Shown: piece after piece, positions 40,982-48,666 of the stretch | Numbering within the stretch: the stretch's first letter is position 1 | How the letters are laid out: each line of letters opens with the position of its first letter | Origin: Ruminococcus sp. 210702-SL.1.03 | Lineage (GTDB): Bacteria; Bacillota; Clostridia; Oscillospirales; Ruminococcaceae | Direction of reading: 5' to 3' | Assembly: GCF_020559915.1 (NCBI RefSeq) | Contig: NZ_JAJCLZ010000008.1 | Location: forward strand, 48,485 to 112,484 | Length of the DNA stretch: 64,000 bases | The notes under the pieces: generated by a model | Seen by the model: only the letters and a program-made list of their open reading frames with translations | The model's database searches: none | What the model was told of the DNA's origin: nothing | Program-made: the position numbers and the translations under genes

Positions 40982-43153
40982 TCAGTTTGCGCACTGCGAG
41001 GTTATTCCGAGGTACTCCTCGAGCGAAAGACCGCTCGCCGTTATCTTCTTAGCCAGCGTTTTGCCGACGTAGCGAACGTGCCAAGATTCGTACATAAAGC
41101 CCGTGGAGCTTTCCTTGCCCTTAGGAAATCTTACGATAAAGCCGTAGTTTGCGCAGTTTTTCGCTATCCACTGCGCTTCCTTAGTGCCGTTAAAGCTTGA
41201 ACTGGGGTTGTTTATGTCGAAAGCCAGACCCGTCTGGTGCTCGCTGTGACCCGGGCGTGCGGAGTATGTGTCTGCCGCAGCTTTGCCGTCGCGTGCAACG
41301 TAGTTATCGTAAAGCGTTTTCTGCTGTGCATAGCTGCGGAAGCCCGAGGCTATCCAAAGATTTATGCCGTCGTTCCAAGCTGCCTGCTGCATTTTCTTCC
41401 ATGCCGCCTGCGTTTCGGCAGTCAGTCCGCCCGGATTGTAGCTGGCGGGCAGCGCGTATGTCTTGTTCGCGATGAGCACGCCGTTTATGTATGTTGGCTT
41501 ATCACCGTTATTTGGCAGGGGAGCGGTAGTCATTTTGAAATTCTTTGCAAATTCGCCGAAAACCTTGCCGCTGTTCGAGTTGTTGAAAGCGCGAACGGTG
41601 AAGTAGTAGGCGGTAGACTGGCTCAGCCCCTCAACGCGGAAATTTGTGGCGCTTGCCGAAGCTGTGCCCGCAAAGAGCCACGAGCCGTTTTTGTTGACAT
41701 ATACTTCATATCCGTCGCATTTAACAGCGTCCCAGTAGATGCGTATAGCCGTCTTTGCTCTGCCGCCCTTTGTGATCTTCACCTGCGCGGGGGCGGATAC
41801 GGTATTGCTCTTAGTGGTGGCGGTGTAGTAGTCGGAATACGCGCTGTATACCTTGCTGCCGTTGGGGTTATAGTTGAAAGCGCGCATTACAAAGGTGTAC
41901 TTCGTACCCGCCGCCAGTCCGCTTACGCGGTAGTTGTCAGCCGTGCCCGCCGCAGTGCCCATCAGCTTCCACGAGCCGTTTACTATCATGTAAACTTCGT
42001 AACCGCCGCAGTTCTGCTTGTTCCAGTAAAGGCGTACAGCTTTCTTGCTCTTGCTCGATTTTGTGATAACGGGCTTCGCAGGAGCGGAAACGCTCTGGTC
42101 GTTCTTTGTGGTGGCGCTGTAATTATCAGCATACGCACCGTATACTTTGTTGCCGTTAGCGTCGAGGTTGTAAGCGCGGGCTGTGAATGTGTACTTAGTG
42201 CCCGCCGCCAGTCCGTTTACGCGGAAATTATCCGCCGAGCCGTCAGCCGTGCCCATAAGCTTCCATGCGCCGTTTACTACCATGTAGACTTCGTAGCCTG
42301 CGCAGTTCTGCTTGTTCCAGTAAAGGCGGATAGCCGTCTTAGCCTTGCCCGATTTGGTGAAAGTTACCTTAGCGGGGGCTATTACCGACCGGCTGCCCTT
42401 TGTGGTAACGGTGTAGTTGTCAGCAAATGCGCCGTAGACCTTGTTGCCGCTAGCGTCGAGATTAAAAGCGCGCGCGGTGAATGTATAAGAGGTTCCCGCA
42501 GCGAGTCTGCTTACGCGGAAGTTGTCTGCCGAGCCATCGGTAGTGCCGACGAGCGTTTTCTCGCCGCCGTCGACTCTGTATATCTCGTAGCCCACGCACT
42601 CGCGCTTAGCCCAGTAAAGGCGTATAGCCTTTTCAGCTCTGCCCGCCTTGGTGAATATCACCTTAGTGGGGGTAACGTCCTCGCCATCGGTAGCGGCTAT
42701 CATATCGGTGTAGTCAGTTGCCTGACTTTTTACCTTACTGCCGCCGTCGTTGACGTAGCTGAGAACGTAGTAGCGGAAGCCCGATTCCTTCGGGCGAGAG
42801 GTGTAGTCCTCCCATGTGTACTGATTGGTGTTTTCGATGAAATAATCATAAGTGCCGGTAGCCGCGTCGTAGCGGTAAACTATGTATCCGTCAGCTCCGG
42901 ACACCGCTTTCCACTTTACGGTGAGCTGCTTGCCATTTTTCGTGGCAGATGTTACCGCAGGCGCGGCGGGCGCAGCCTTTTTCGCGAGCAGTTCAGCCGA
43001 GCTTTCGGTATCGCTCTCCGCCGTGAGGGCTATCTCGTTTTCCTGAATGGGCGCAGTATCTGCCGCGAGAGCCGCCGCCTGCGAAACAGGCATCATAACA
43101 GCCGCCGCCAGCGCTACTACCGCCGATGCGAACTTTTTATTCTTCATATTCAT
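40982..43153 (-). CDS. Secreted VanY-type D,D-carboxypeptidase with Fn3-like repeats
   Basis: A 723-residue exported protein. Signal peptide about 1-31. Five Fn3-like domains follow; the last four (about 160-555) form a tandem repeat with a conserved Cys in units such as CAGYEVYMVVNG. The C-terminal M15B peptidase (about 580-720) has SGFRSYAQQ, HSEHQTGLAFDI (zinc His and Asp) and ESWHVRYVG (zinc His), matching VanY/LdcB-type enzymes that trim D-Ala from peptidoglycan stems. The Fn3-like units probably bind or space the enzyme from the wall. Own promoter at 43243-43271. Confidence 0.92.
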   Translation of the reverse strand: MNMKNKKFASAVVALAAAVMMPVSQAAALAADTAPIQENEIALTAESDTESSAELLAKKAAPAAPAVTSATKNGKQLTVKWKAVSGADGYIVYRYDAATGTYDYFIENTNQYTWEDYTSRPKESGFRYYVLSYVNDGGSKVKSQATDYTDMIAATDGEDVTPTKVIFTKAGRAEKAIRLYWAKRECVGYEIYRVDGGEKTLVGTTDGSADNFRVSRLAAGTSYTFTARAFNLDASGNKVYGAFADNYTVTTKGSRSVIAPAKVTFTKSGKAKTAIRLYWNKQNCAGYEVYMVVNGAWKLMGTADGSADNFRVNGLAAGTKYTFTARAYNLDANGNKVYGAYADNYSATTKNDQSVSAPAKPVITKSSKSKKAVRLYWNKQNCGGYEVYMIVNGSWKLMGTAAGTADNYRVSGLAAGTKYTFVMRAFNYNPNGSKVYSAYSDYYTATTKSNTVSAPAQVKITKGGRAKTAIRIYWDAVKCDGYEVYVNKNGSWLFAGTASASATNFRVEGLSQSTAYYFTVRAFNNSNSGKVFGEFAKNFKMTTAPLPNNGDKPTYINGVLIANKTYALPASYNPGGLTAETQAAWKKMQQAAWNDGINLWIASGFRSYAQQKTLYDNYVARDGKAAADTYSARPGHSEHQTGLAFDINNPSSSFNGTKEAQWIAKNCANYGFIVRFPKGKESSTGFMYESWHVRYVGKTLAKKITASGLSLEEYLGITSQCAN
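41510..42680 (-). repeat. Four tandem Fn3-like coding repeats of about 295 bp
   Basis: Four consecutive units of about 98 codons, with boundaries near 41795, 42095 and 42390. Shared features in each: a TK-(S/G)-(K/R) start, (I/V)R(L/I)YW, C-x-GYE(V/I)Y, a G-(L)-x3-T-x-Y-x-F core and an ending like YTATTK. The middle units are the most alike, pointing to recent duplication. Confidence 0.85.
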
Positions 43154-43242
43154 ACTTATACAACTCCTTTTTCTGTCTTTTTCTGTCTTTTGCTTTCTTT
43201 GTCTTTTCTATATAGTATAGCGGATATTTCCTCTATGCTTAC

Positions 43243-43271
43243 ATTATAGCACGTTATCGCGGATTTTTCAA
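43243..43271 (-). promoter_or_regulatory. Promoter of the VanY-type gene
   Basis: TTGAAA (43266-43271) and TATAAT (43243-43248) on the minus strand with a 17-bp spacer, about 90 bp before the start codon. Confidence 0.82.
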
Positions 43272-43383
43272 GTGCAGAAGCGAAGTTTTAACGAATTGTA
43301 AATATTGTTCATGCCATGTAACTAAAGTCAGTATACATTTCACCGCTTTTTCACAAAAATATTGTCGGGCGAACATATTTATG

Positions 43384-43433
43384 GTTGACAAATCAACTTG
43401 ATGGTGGTATAATTATTACGTTGATTTATCAAC
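43384..43433 (+). promoter_or_regulatory. Promoter with two MarR-type operators
   Basis: Perfect TTGACA (43385-43390) and TATAAT (43408-43413) with a 17-bp spacer. Two 14-bp palindromes of form GTTGA-N4-TCAAC lie at 43384-43397 (over the -35 box) and 43420-43433 (at the transcription start), centres 36 bp apart. They flank the promoter of the MarR gene, so autoregulation is very likely. Confidence 0.85.
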
Positions 43434-43452
43434 TATCGGAGGTGAATGTTTA

Positions 43453-43962
43453 TTGAACGGTCTTGACCATTTTGATTTTTTCGTGACTATGCTCATGAAA
43501 AATCATAAGAATGTTCAGAAGCTGCTGGAGAATATTTTGCCCGAATGTGGGCTGAAGCATGTTTCTATAATGTGCATTCGGCTGATAACCGTCAGCGAAA
43601 GCGGACTTTCGGCGAGCGAGCTGGGCAGCATTTTCGTTTACGATAAGGCGCTTATCTCACGCACGCTGCGCGACTTGCAGGAGCGCGGGTACATCTGCCG
43701 CAACCCCGAGGACGAGGGGCTTTCACGCGGCTACCGAATGGTGCTCACCGAAAAGGGCAGAGAGCTTGCGGAGAATATGTCGGCGGCTATCAGCGAGCTG
43801 ACGGCTGAGGTATCGGCGGATATACCGCAGAGCGACATCGAGGTCTTTTACAACACCTCTGTGCGGCTCTCGGAAAACTTGATAAAGTATGCAAAAGAGA
43901 TCAAAAAAAACGCGCACGAAAACAGCGCGGACACAACCGAACAACTGAAACAGGAGGTATGA
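43453..43962 (+). CDS. MarR-family transcriptional regulator
   Basis: A 169-residue winged-helix regulator. The recognition region SASELGSIFVYDKALISRTLRDLQERGYICR (about 56-86) and the wing with RGYRMVLTEKG are typical of MarR proteins; the terminal helices form the dimer interface. Start is TTG 43453 because GGAGG lies 10 nt upstream. It is followed after 7 bp by a fused ABC transporter gene, which it very likely represses together with itself through the two palindromes at the promoter. The inducing ligand is unknown; a toxic compound or lipid exported by the transporter is plausible. Confidence 0.93.
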   Translation: MNGLDHFDFFVTMLMKNHKNVQKLLENILPECGLKHVSIMCIRLITVSESGLSASELGSIFVYDKALISRTLRDLQERGYICRNPEDEGLSRGYRMVLTEKGRELAENMSAAISELTAEVSADIPQSDIEVFYNTSVRLSENLIKYAKEIKKNAHENSADTTEQLKQEV

Positions 43963-43969
43963 AAAGAAA

Positions 43970-46900
43970 ATGCTTGAGTTAAAGCAAATCAAAAAGGAAT
44001 ACCCTGCGGGCGACGGCGTGGTGCACGCGCTGCGCGGAGTAGATCTGAGGTTCAGAAAGAGCGAGTTCGTTTCTATACTCGGCCCTTCGGGCTGCGGCAA
44101 GACCACTATGCTGAATATAATCGGCGGCCTTGACCAGTACACTGAGGGCGACCTTGTTATAAACGGCAAATCTACTAAGGATTTTAAAGACCGCGACTGG
44201 GATTCTTATCGAAATCACTCTATAGGCTTTGTTTTTCAGAGCTACAACCTTATCCCGCACCAAACGGTGCTGCAAAACGTAGAGCTTGCGCTGACCCTTT
44301 CGGGCGTTTCAAAGGCTGAGCGCCGCGAGCGTGCGAAAAAGGCGCTGGCAGACGTGGGTCTGGAGTCGCAGCTAAATAAGCGCCCCAGCGAGATGTCCGG
44401 CGGACAGATGCAGCGAGTAGCCATCGCCCGCGCGCTTGTAAACGACCCCGATATTATCCTTGCCGACGAGCCTACCGGCGCGCTGGATACTGTTACCAGC
44501 GTACAGGTAATGGAGATACTCAAAAAGATCTCTAAAGACAAGCTGATAATAATGGTAACGCACAACCCCGAGCTTGCCGAGAAATATTCCTCGCGCATAA
44601 TCAATATCCTAGACGGCGAGATAACGGGCGACTCTAACCCGCTCACCGAAGAAGAGTACAAAGCCGAGCAGGAAGCCGACAAGGCGCAGATAGAGCAGGC
44701 TAAGGGCAAAAAGGTAAAAAAGCCCTCGATGTCTTTCGGCACGGCATTTTCCCTCTCGCTGAAAAATCTGCTCACTAAAAAGGGCAGAACTATGCTGACA
44801 TCTTTCGCGGGAAGCATAGGCATCATCGGCATAGCGCTGATACTCGCGCTCTCGCAGGGCTTTACCCTCTACATCGACTCGGTGCAGGAAAACGCCCTTT
44901 CAGCTTACCCGCTGACTATCGAGTCTAAAGTAATGGATCTCAGCTCGCTGATGGAAACTATGCTGGGCAAGAGCAGCGCCAGTAAGGATCACAAAAAGGA
45001 CGCGGTATACACAAAGCCGATATTCCAAGACCTTGTAAACGCCATGAGCGCTTCAAACCAGAGCGAGAACGACCTCAAGAGCTTTAAAAAATACATCGAC
45101 GGCGAGCTTGCGGATAATGAGAGCGAGCTGCACAATGCCATAAGCGGCGTGCAGTATTCCTACGATCTCGATATGCAGGTGTACACCAAAAATGTCGACG
45201 GCGATATTATCCTTTCCGACCCCAACAAGCTCATGATGGAAATGATGCAGGAAGCTATGGGCGTAGATATGTCCGCGATGATGGATATGCGCGAAAGCTA
45301 CATGAGCAGCTCAGGAATGGGCAGTATGTTTTCTACGCAGGTAGTGCTTTGGCAGGAGATGCTCGCTAACGATAACGGCGAGGGCATCAGCGACCTGCTG
45401 AAAGAGCAGTACGACGTAGTTTACGGCGAATGGCCTAAGGAGTATAACGAGATAGTGCTCGTGCTCGATGAAAACAACGAGCTGGACGACCTCACCCTTT
45501 ACGCGCTGGGTCTTGAATCGCACGACCAGATGAAAGACCTTATGGACGCGGCTATGAATCAGAAAGAAACTCAGAAAAACGACGGCAAGTGGAGCTACGA
45601 GGATATTTGCGGCATGGAGTTCCGCACCGTGCTCGGCTCTGACTGCTACACTTATAATAAAGACACCAAAACTTACAGCGACCTCAGAAATACCGATACC
45701 GGCATGAAGTATCTTTATGATAACGGAATACCGCTGAAAGTAACGGGCATTATCCGCCCAAATGAGGACGTGCAGACCACTATGCTTACAGGCTCTATCG
45801 GCTACACCAAGGCGCTAACCGATCATGTTATAGAAAAATCGCAGGATACCGACGTGGTAAAGGCTCAGCTTGAAAACAAGGATACCGACATTCTTACAGG
45901 TCTGCCATTCAAGAGCGAGGATAAAGAGCTTACCAACGAGGAAAAGCAGCAGAAGCTTGCCGATTACATCGCGGGACTCAGCGAAACCGAAAAGGCGGAC
46001 GCATACGTCAAGATAATGAGCCTGCCTACCGAAGAGGAGATAAACGCCCTCATCGAGCAGATGTCTGCTATGACCAAAGAGCAGAAAGAAGAAATGATAA
46101 AGCAGGCTATCGCGGGCGAAGCAGAGATGGACGAGGAAACGCTAAACCAGTACCTCGCTTCCATGAGCGAAGACGACTTTACTCAGATGATACAGCAGGC
46201 TGCCCCCGAATACCTCAAGGAAACTAAGGGCAAGGAAGTAGAAAAGCAGCTTGGCGCTATGAGCACCAAAGACCTTGCGGCGGCGCTGGACGCGGCTCTG
46301 GATACCTACACCGCCGACCAAAGCGCGGCTTACTACGACGAAGTAGTTCCGCAGGATTATTCGGAATCCACCTACGAGGATATACTCTCAGAGCTGGGCT
46401 ATGTTGACCTCGACACGCCCTCTTCCATAAATCTTTACGCTTCGACCTTTGAGAACAAGGACGTTATCACCGACGCCATCAAGGATTACAACAAGGGCGT
46501 AAAGGAAGAGCAGGAGATAACCTACACCGATTACGTCGGCATAATGATGTCCTCGATGACTACGATAATCAATACGATAACCTACGTTCTTATCGCTTTC
46601 GTAGCTATCTCGCTGGTGGTATCCTCCATCATGATCGGTGTTATCACCCTCATCTCGGTACAGGAGAGAACGAAGGAGATAGGCATACTCAGGGCGATAG
46701 GCGCTTCCAAGCGAGATGTTTCGAGTATGTTCAATGCTGAAACTATGATAATCGGCTTCAGCTCGGGACTGCTGGGCGTATTGGTGACATACCTGCTCTG
46801 CATACCGATAAATCTCATCATACACCACCTCACGGGCATAAACAACCTCAGCGCGTACCTGCCGCCGCTCGCAGCAGTGATACTCGTTGCGATAAGCGTA

Positions 46901-46981
46901 GCGCTCACCCTCATTTCGGGACTTATCCCCTCGAGAAGCGCGGCGAAGAAAGACCCCGTAGTTGCACTGAGAAGCGAATAA
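43970..46981 (+). CDS. ABC exporter with fused ATPase and FtsX-type permease
   Basis: A 1003-residue MacB-like protein. The ATPase domain (1-225) has Walker A GPSGCGKTT (38-46), signature MSGGQMQR (about 144-151) and Walker B IILADEPTGALD (about 163-174). A linker leads to a first membrane span (about 280-300), a large extracytoplasmic region (about 310-860, acidic and Met-rich in places) and three more spans (about 860-985) with the FtsX signature RTKEIGILRAIGAS. Such exporters move peptides, antibiotics or lipids by a mechanotransmission cycle. It is in one unit with the MarR regulator and ends at a strong terminator. Confidence 0.93.
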   Translation: MLELKQIKKEYPAGDGVVHALRGVDLRFRKSEFVSILGPSGCGKTTMLNIIGGLDQYTEGDLVINGKSTKDFKDRDWDSYRNHSIGFVFQSYNLIPHQTVLQNVELALTLSGVSKAERRERAKKALADVGLESQLNKRPSEMSGGQMQRVAIARALVNDPDIILADEPTGALDTVTSVQVMEILKKISKDKLIIMVTHNPELAEKYSSRIINILDGEITGDSNPLTEEEYKAEQEADKAQIEQAKGKKVKKPSMSFGTAFSLSLKNLLTKKGRTMLTSFAGSIGIIGIALILALSQGFTLYIDSVQENALSAYPLTIESKVMDLSSLMETMLGKSSASKDHKKDAVYTKPIFQDLVNAMSASNQSENDLKSFKKYIDGELADNESELHNAISGVQYSYDLDMQVYTKNVDGDIILSDPNKLMMEMMQEAMGVDMSAMMDMRESYMSSSGMGSMFSTQVVLWQEMLANDNGEGISDLLKEQYDVVYGEWPKEYNEIVLVLDENNELDDLTLYALGLESHDQMKDLMDAAMNQKETQKNDGKWSYEDICGMEFRTVLGSDCYTYNKDTKTYSDLRNTDTGMKYLYDNGIPLKVTGIIRPNEDVQTTMLTGSIGYTKALTDHVIEKSQDTDVVKAQLENKDTDILTGLPFKSEDKELTNEEKQQKLADYIAGLSETEKADAYVKIMSLPTEEEINALIEQMSAMTKEQKEEMIKQAIAGEAEMDEETLNQYLASMSEDDFTQMIQQAAPEYLKETKGKEVEKQLGAMSTKDLAAALDAALDTYTADQSAAYYDEVVPQDYSESTYEDILSELGYVDLDTPSSINLYASTFENKDVITDAIKDYNKGVKEEQEITYTDYVGIMMSSMTTIINTITYVLIAFVAISLVVSSIMIGVITLISVQERTKEIGILRAIGASKRDVSSMFNAETMIIGFSSGLLGVLVTYLLCIPINLIIHHLTGINNLSAYLPPLAAVILVAISVALTLISGLIPSRSAAKKDPVVALRSE

Positions 46982-47016
46982 ACGCTTTGTTCATATACGC
47001 ATGAAAGCATAAAAAT

Positions 47017-47053
47017 AGCGCGGACGGCTGTAAAAAAGCCGTTCGCGCTTTTG
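47017..47053. terminator. Bidirectional terminator after the ABC exporter
   Basis: A 13-bp stem (47017-47029 with 47037-47049, one G-U pair) and A-rich loop followed by TTTT on the plus strand; it also closes the convergent minus gene. Confidence 0.9.
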
Positions 47054-47062
47054 CTTTGCTGT

Positions 47063-47767
47063 TTATTTTGTGTACCTCGTCATTACCCAGCCCGTGTAGC
47101 CGTTCCACTCGATGTACGACCAAAATTCGTCGGCGTCCGCTTCGTAATATCTGGCATATTCGTAAACCGTCTTGCCGTTGTCGATGGCGGTGCGGTCGTT
47201 CGGCAGGCTGAGGGTAGGAAAGTCTTTTGAAGGGCCTATCCTAAAATTTATAGCCTTGTAGCCGTATGCCGAGCCGTCGATGGTGCGGGCGGTATAGCTG
47301 CCGCCGTTTATGTCAACGTCTGGCGGATTGTAGGGTATACTGTGGTCGAGCCCATCGGGGACTAGGGGAACAGCGTCGCCGTCCATGCCGCCGATGTCGC
47401 CCGCTTCTTCGGCAGGCTGTTCCGTTTCCGCCTCAGTCTGCTCGGGCAGGCTTTCTTCCTGCGCCTGCTGCGCGGTCTGCACCTCGGCAGCCTGCACGGT
47501 GCCGTCGTCGCTCTTATTATCGTCGCCGTTGTTGGAGAATATCACTATCCCCGCGACCGCCGCGAGGGTGATACAGCAAATACCCGCGACCACCACGGGG
47601 ATTATCCAAGTCCTGCGCGCAGAGCTTTTCGGCGGGTACTGTTCATACTGTTCATATTGATAGCCGCCGTACTGCGGCTGTTCGGGCATATCCTCCGAGG
47701 GCGCGCCGCAAAAACCGCAGAACGCAGAGTTGTTCGGTATCTCTCTTCCGCATTTATCACAAAACAT
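47063..47767 (-). CDS. Zinc-ribbon, single-span membrane protein with SH3-like domain
   Basis: A 234-residue protein. The N-terminal zinc ribbon (CDKCGREI...CGFCGAP) is cytoplasmic; a Tyr/Gln-rich stretch leads to one membrane span (about 54-76), an acidic Gln/Glu-rich linker and an extracellular C-terminal domain (about 150-234) with INFRIGPSKDFPTL and WNGYTGWVMTRY, which look like a bacterial SH3 fold. Start ATG 47767 with AGAGGT 9 nt upstream. It is a single-gene unit. A sensor or wall-binding role is possible; none is proven. Confidence 0.82.
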   Translation of the reverse strand: MFCDKCGREIPNNSAFCGFCGAPSEDMPEQPQYGGYQYEQYEQYPPKSSARRTWIIPVVVAGICCITLAAVAGIVIFSNNGDDNKSDDGTVQAAEVQTAQQAQEESLPEQTEAETEQPAEEAGDIGGMDGDAVPLVPDGLDHSIPYNPPDVDINGGSYTARTIDGSAYGYKAINFRIGPSKDFPTLSLPNDRTAIDNGKTVYEYARYYEADADEFWSYIEWNGYTGWVMTRYTK

Positions 47768-47802
47768 AGTGCAAGACCTCTTTTATATGATTATACATCT
47801 TA

Positions 47803-47831
47803 ATCATAGCACCGCTGCCGCGTTTTGTCAA
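47803..47831 (-). promoter_or_regulatory. Promoter of the zinc-ribbon/SH3 gene
   Basis: TTGACA (47826-47831) and TATGAT (47803-47808) on the minus strand with a 17-bp spacer. Confidence 0.75.
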
Positions 47832-47906
47832 TATTTCATGTAACGAACAGTTGAAAAATGCACGCAATTTTTTTTGCCCACCCTCTGACTTTTCCAAAAT
47901 AAGCTA

Positions 47907-47935
47907 TTGACTTTTTTAAAAATACATTGTATAAT
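47907..47935 (+). promoter_or_regulatory. Promoter of the SH3 membrane protein gene
   Basis: TTGACT (47907-47912) and TATAAT (47930-47935) with a 17-bp spacer. Confidence 0.82.
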
Positions 47936-47983
47936 TAAATATAGTTAGTATTATATAGATATATTTGAAAGGAGCTTGACATA

Positions 47984-48559
47984 ATGTCGGTAAATCGCAA
48001 TAATAACGATCGTAACTACCGCGGCTACCCCGACGAGCGCGCACGCTATTACCGCGAGCCGCAGCAGGAGGCTGAGGAGAAGAACGATTTCCAATATACA
48101 GTAAAGGGGCTTATCGCCGTTTTCATTACGATACTTATTGTCGTGATAATAGTTATGCTTTTCGCCAAGAGCCTTTTCGTAAGCAGTTCGAAGCTTTCGG
48201 CTAACGTGAAAACAGGTCACATTACCTCTACCGAGTACGTTTCGGTAGCCACCACGGCGGGCGACGATGTAGAGATAACCTCAGTGCAGAAGAAGAAAAA
48301 GAAAAAGACTACTACTGAGGATAATACTCCCGATATTTCCCTACCCGCCGACCTCGATACTTCGGTAGCGGGCAAGTACGTTGTCAACGATTCCGTTTAC
48401 CTGCACCCCGAGCCAAGCTCCTCCAGCGAGAACCTCTCGACCCTGCCCGCAGGTGCGCAGGTAGAGGTATACGGCAGCTCGAACTACGGCTGGTATTACG
48501 TTAAGTATGACGATCAGGTAGGTTACGCTTGGGGCACATATTTCACGGCTGCTCAGTGA
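47984..48559 (+). CDS. Membrane protein with extracellular SH3b domain
   Basis: A 191-residue protein. A basic/polar cytoplasmic N-terminus (1-40) precedes one membrane span (about 42-65). A linker with a run of lysines (about 103-110) leads to an SH3b domain (about 127-191) with YVVNDSVYLHPEPSSSS, LPAGAQVEVYG and YGWYYVKYDDQVGYAWGTYF. SH3b domains usually bind peptidoglycan. ATG 47984 follows AAAGGAG. Divergent from the zinc-ribbon/SH3 gene, and next to the lysozyme gene, it fits a cell-wall cluster. Confidence 0.88.
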   Translation: MSVNRNNNDRNYRGYPDERARYYREPQQEAEEKNDFQYTVKGLIAVFITILIVVIIVMLFAKSLFVSSSKLSANVKTGHITSTEYVSVATTAGDDVEITSVQKKKKKKTTTEDNTPDISLPADLDTSVAGKYVVNDSVYLHPEPSSSSENLSTLPAGAQVEVYGSSNYGWYYVKYDDQVGYAWGTYFTAAQ

Positions 48560-48578
48560 TCTAAAAGATAAAAAATTC

Positions 48579-48617
48579 GCCGCAGAGTTTGCGTAGTGCA
48601 GACCCTGCGGCTTTTTT
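48579..48617 (+). terminator. Terminator of the SH3 membrane protein gene
   Basis: Stem GCCGCAG / CTGCGGC with a long loop, followed by TTTTTT. Confidence 0.8.
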
Positions 48618-48627
48618 ATGCGAAAAA

Positions 48628-48660
48628 AAGCTCCGTACAACTGCTGTGTGTACGAAGCTT
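48628..48660 (-). terminator. Terminator of the GH25 gene
   Basis: On the minus strand an 11- to 12-bp stem (AAGCTTCGTACA / TGTACGGAGCTT) is followed by a run of T residues. Confidence 0.85.
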
Positions 48661-48666
48661 TTGTAT

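Noticed and set aside
41510..42680. CRISPR-like regular repeats
   Set aside because: The repeats are about 295 bp long, in frame and encode Fn3-like domains; there are no short identical repeats with unique spacers anywhere in the window.
41237..43249. 670-codon plus-strand frame opposite the VanY-type gene
   Set aside because: Its periodic sequence is only the antisense image of the Fn3-like repeats; the minus strand has signal peptide, catalytic motifs and promoter.
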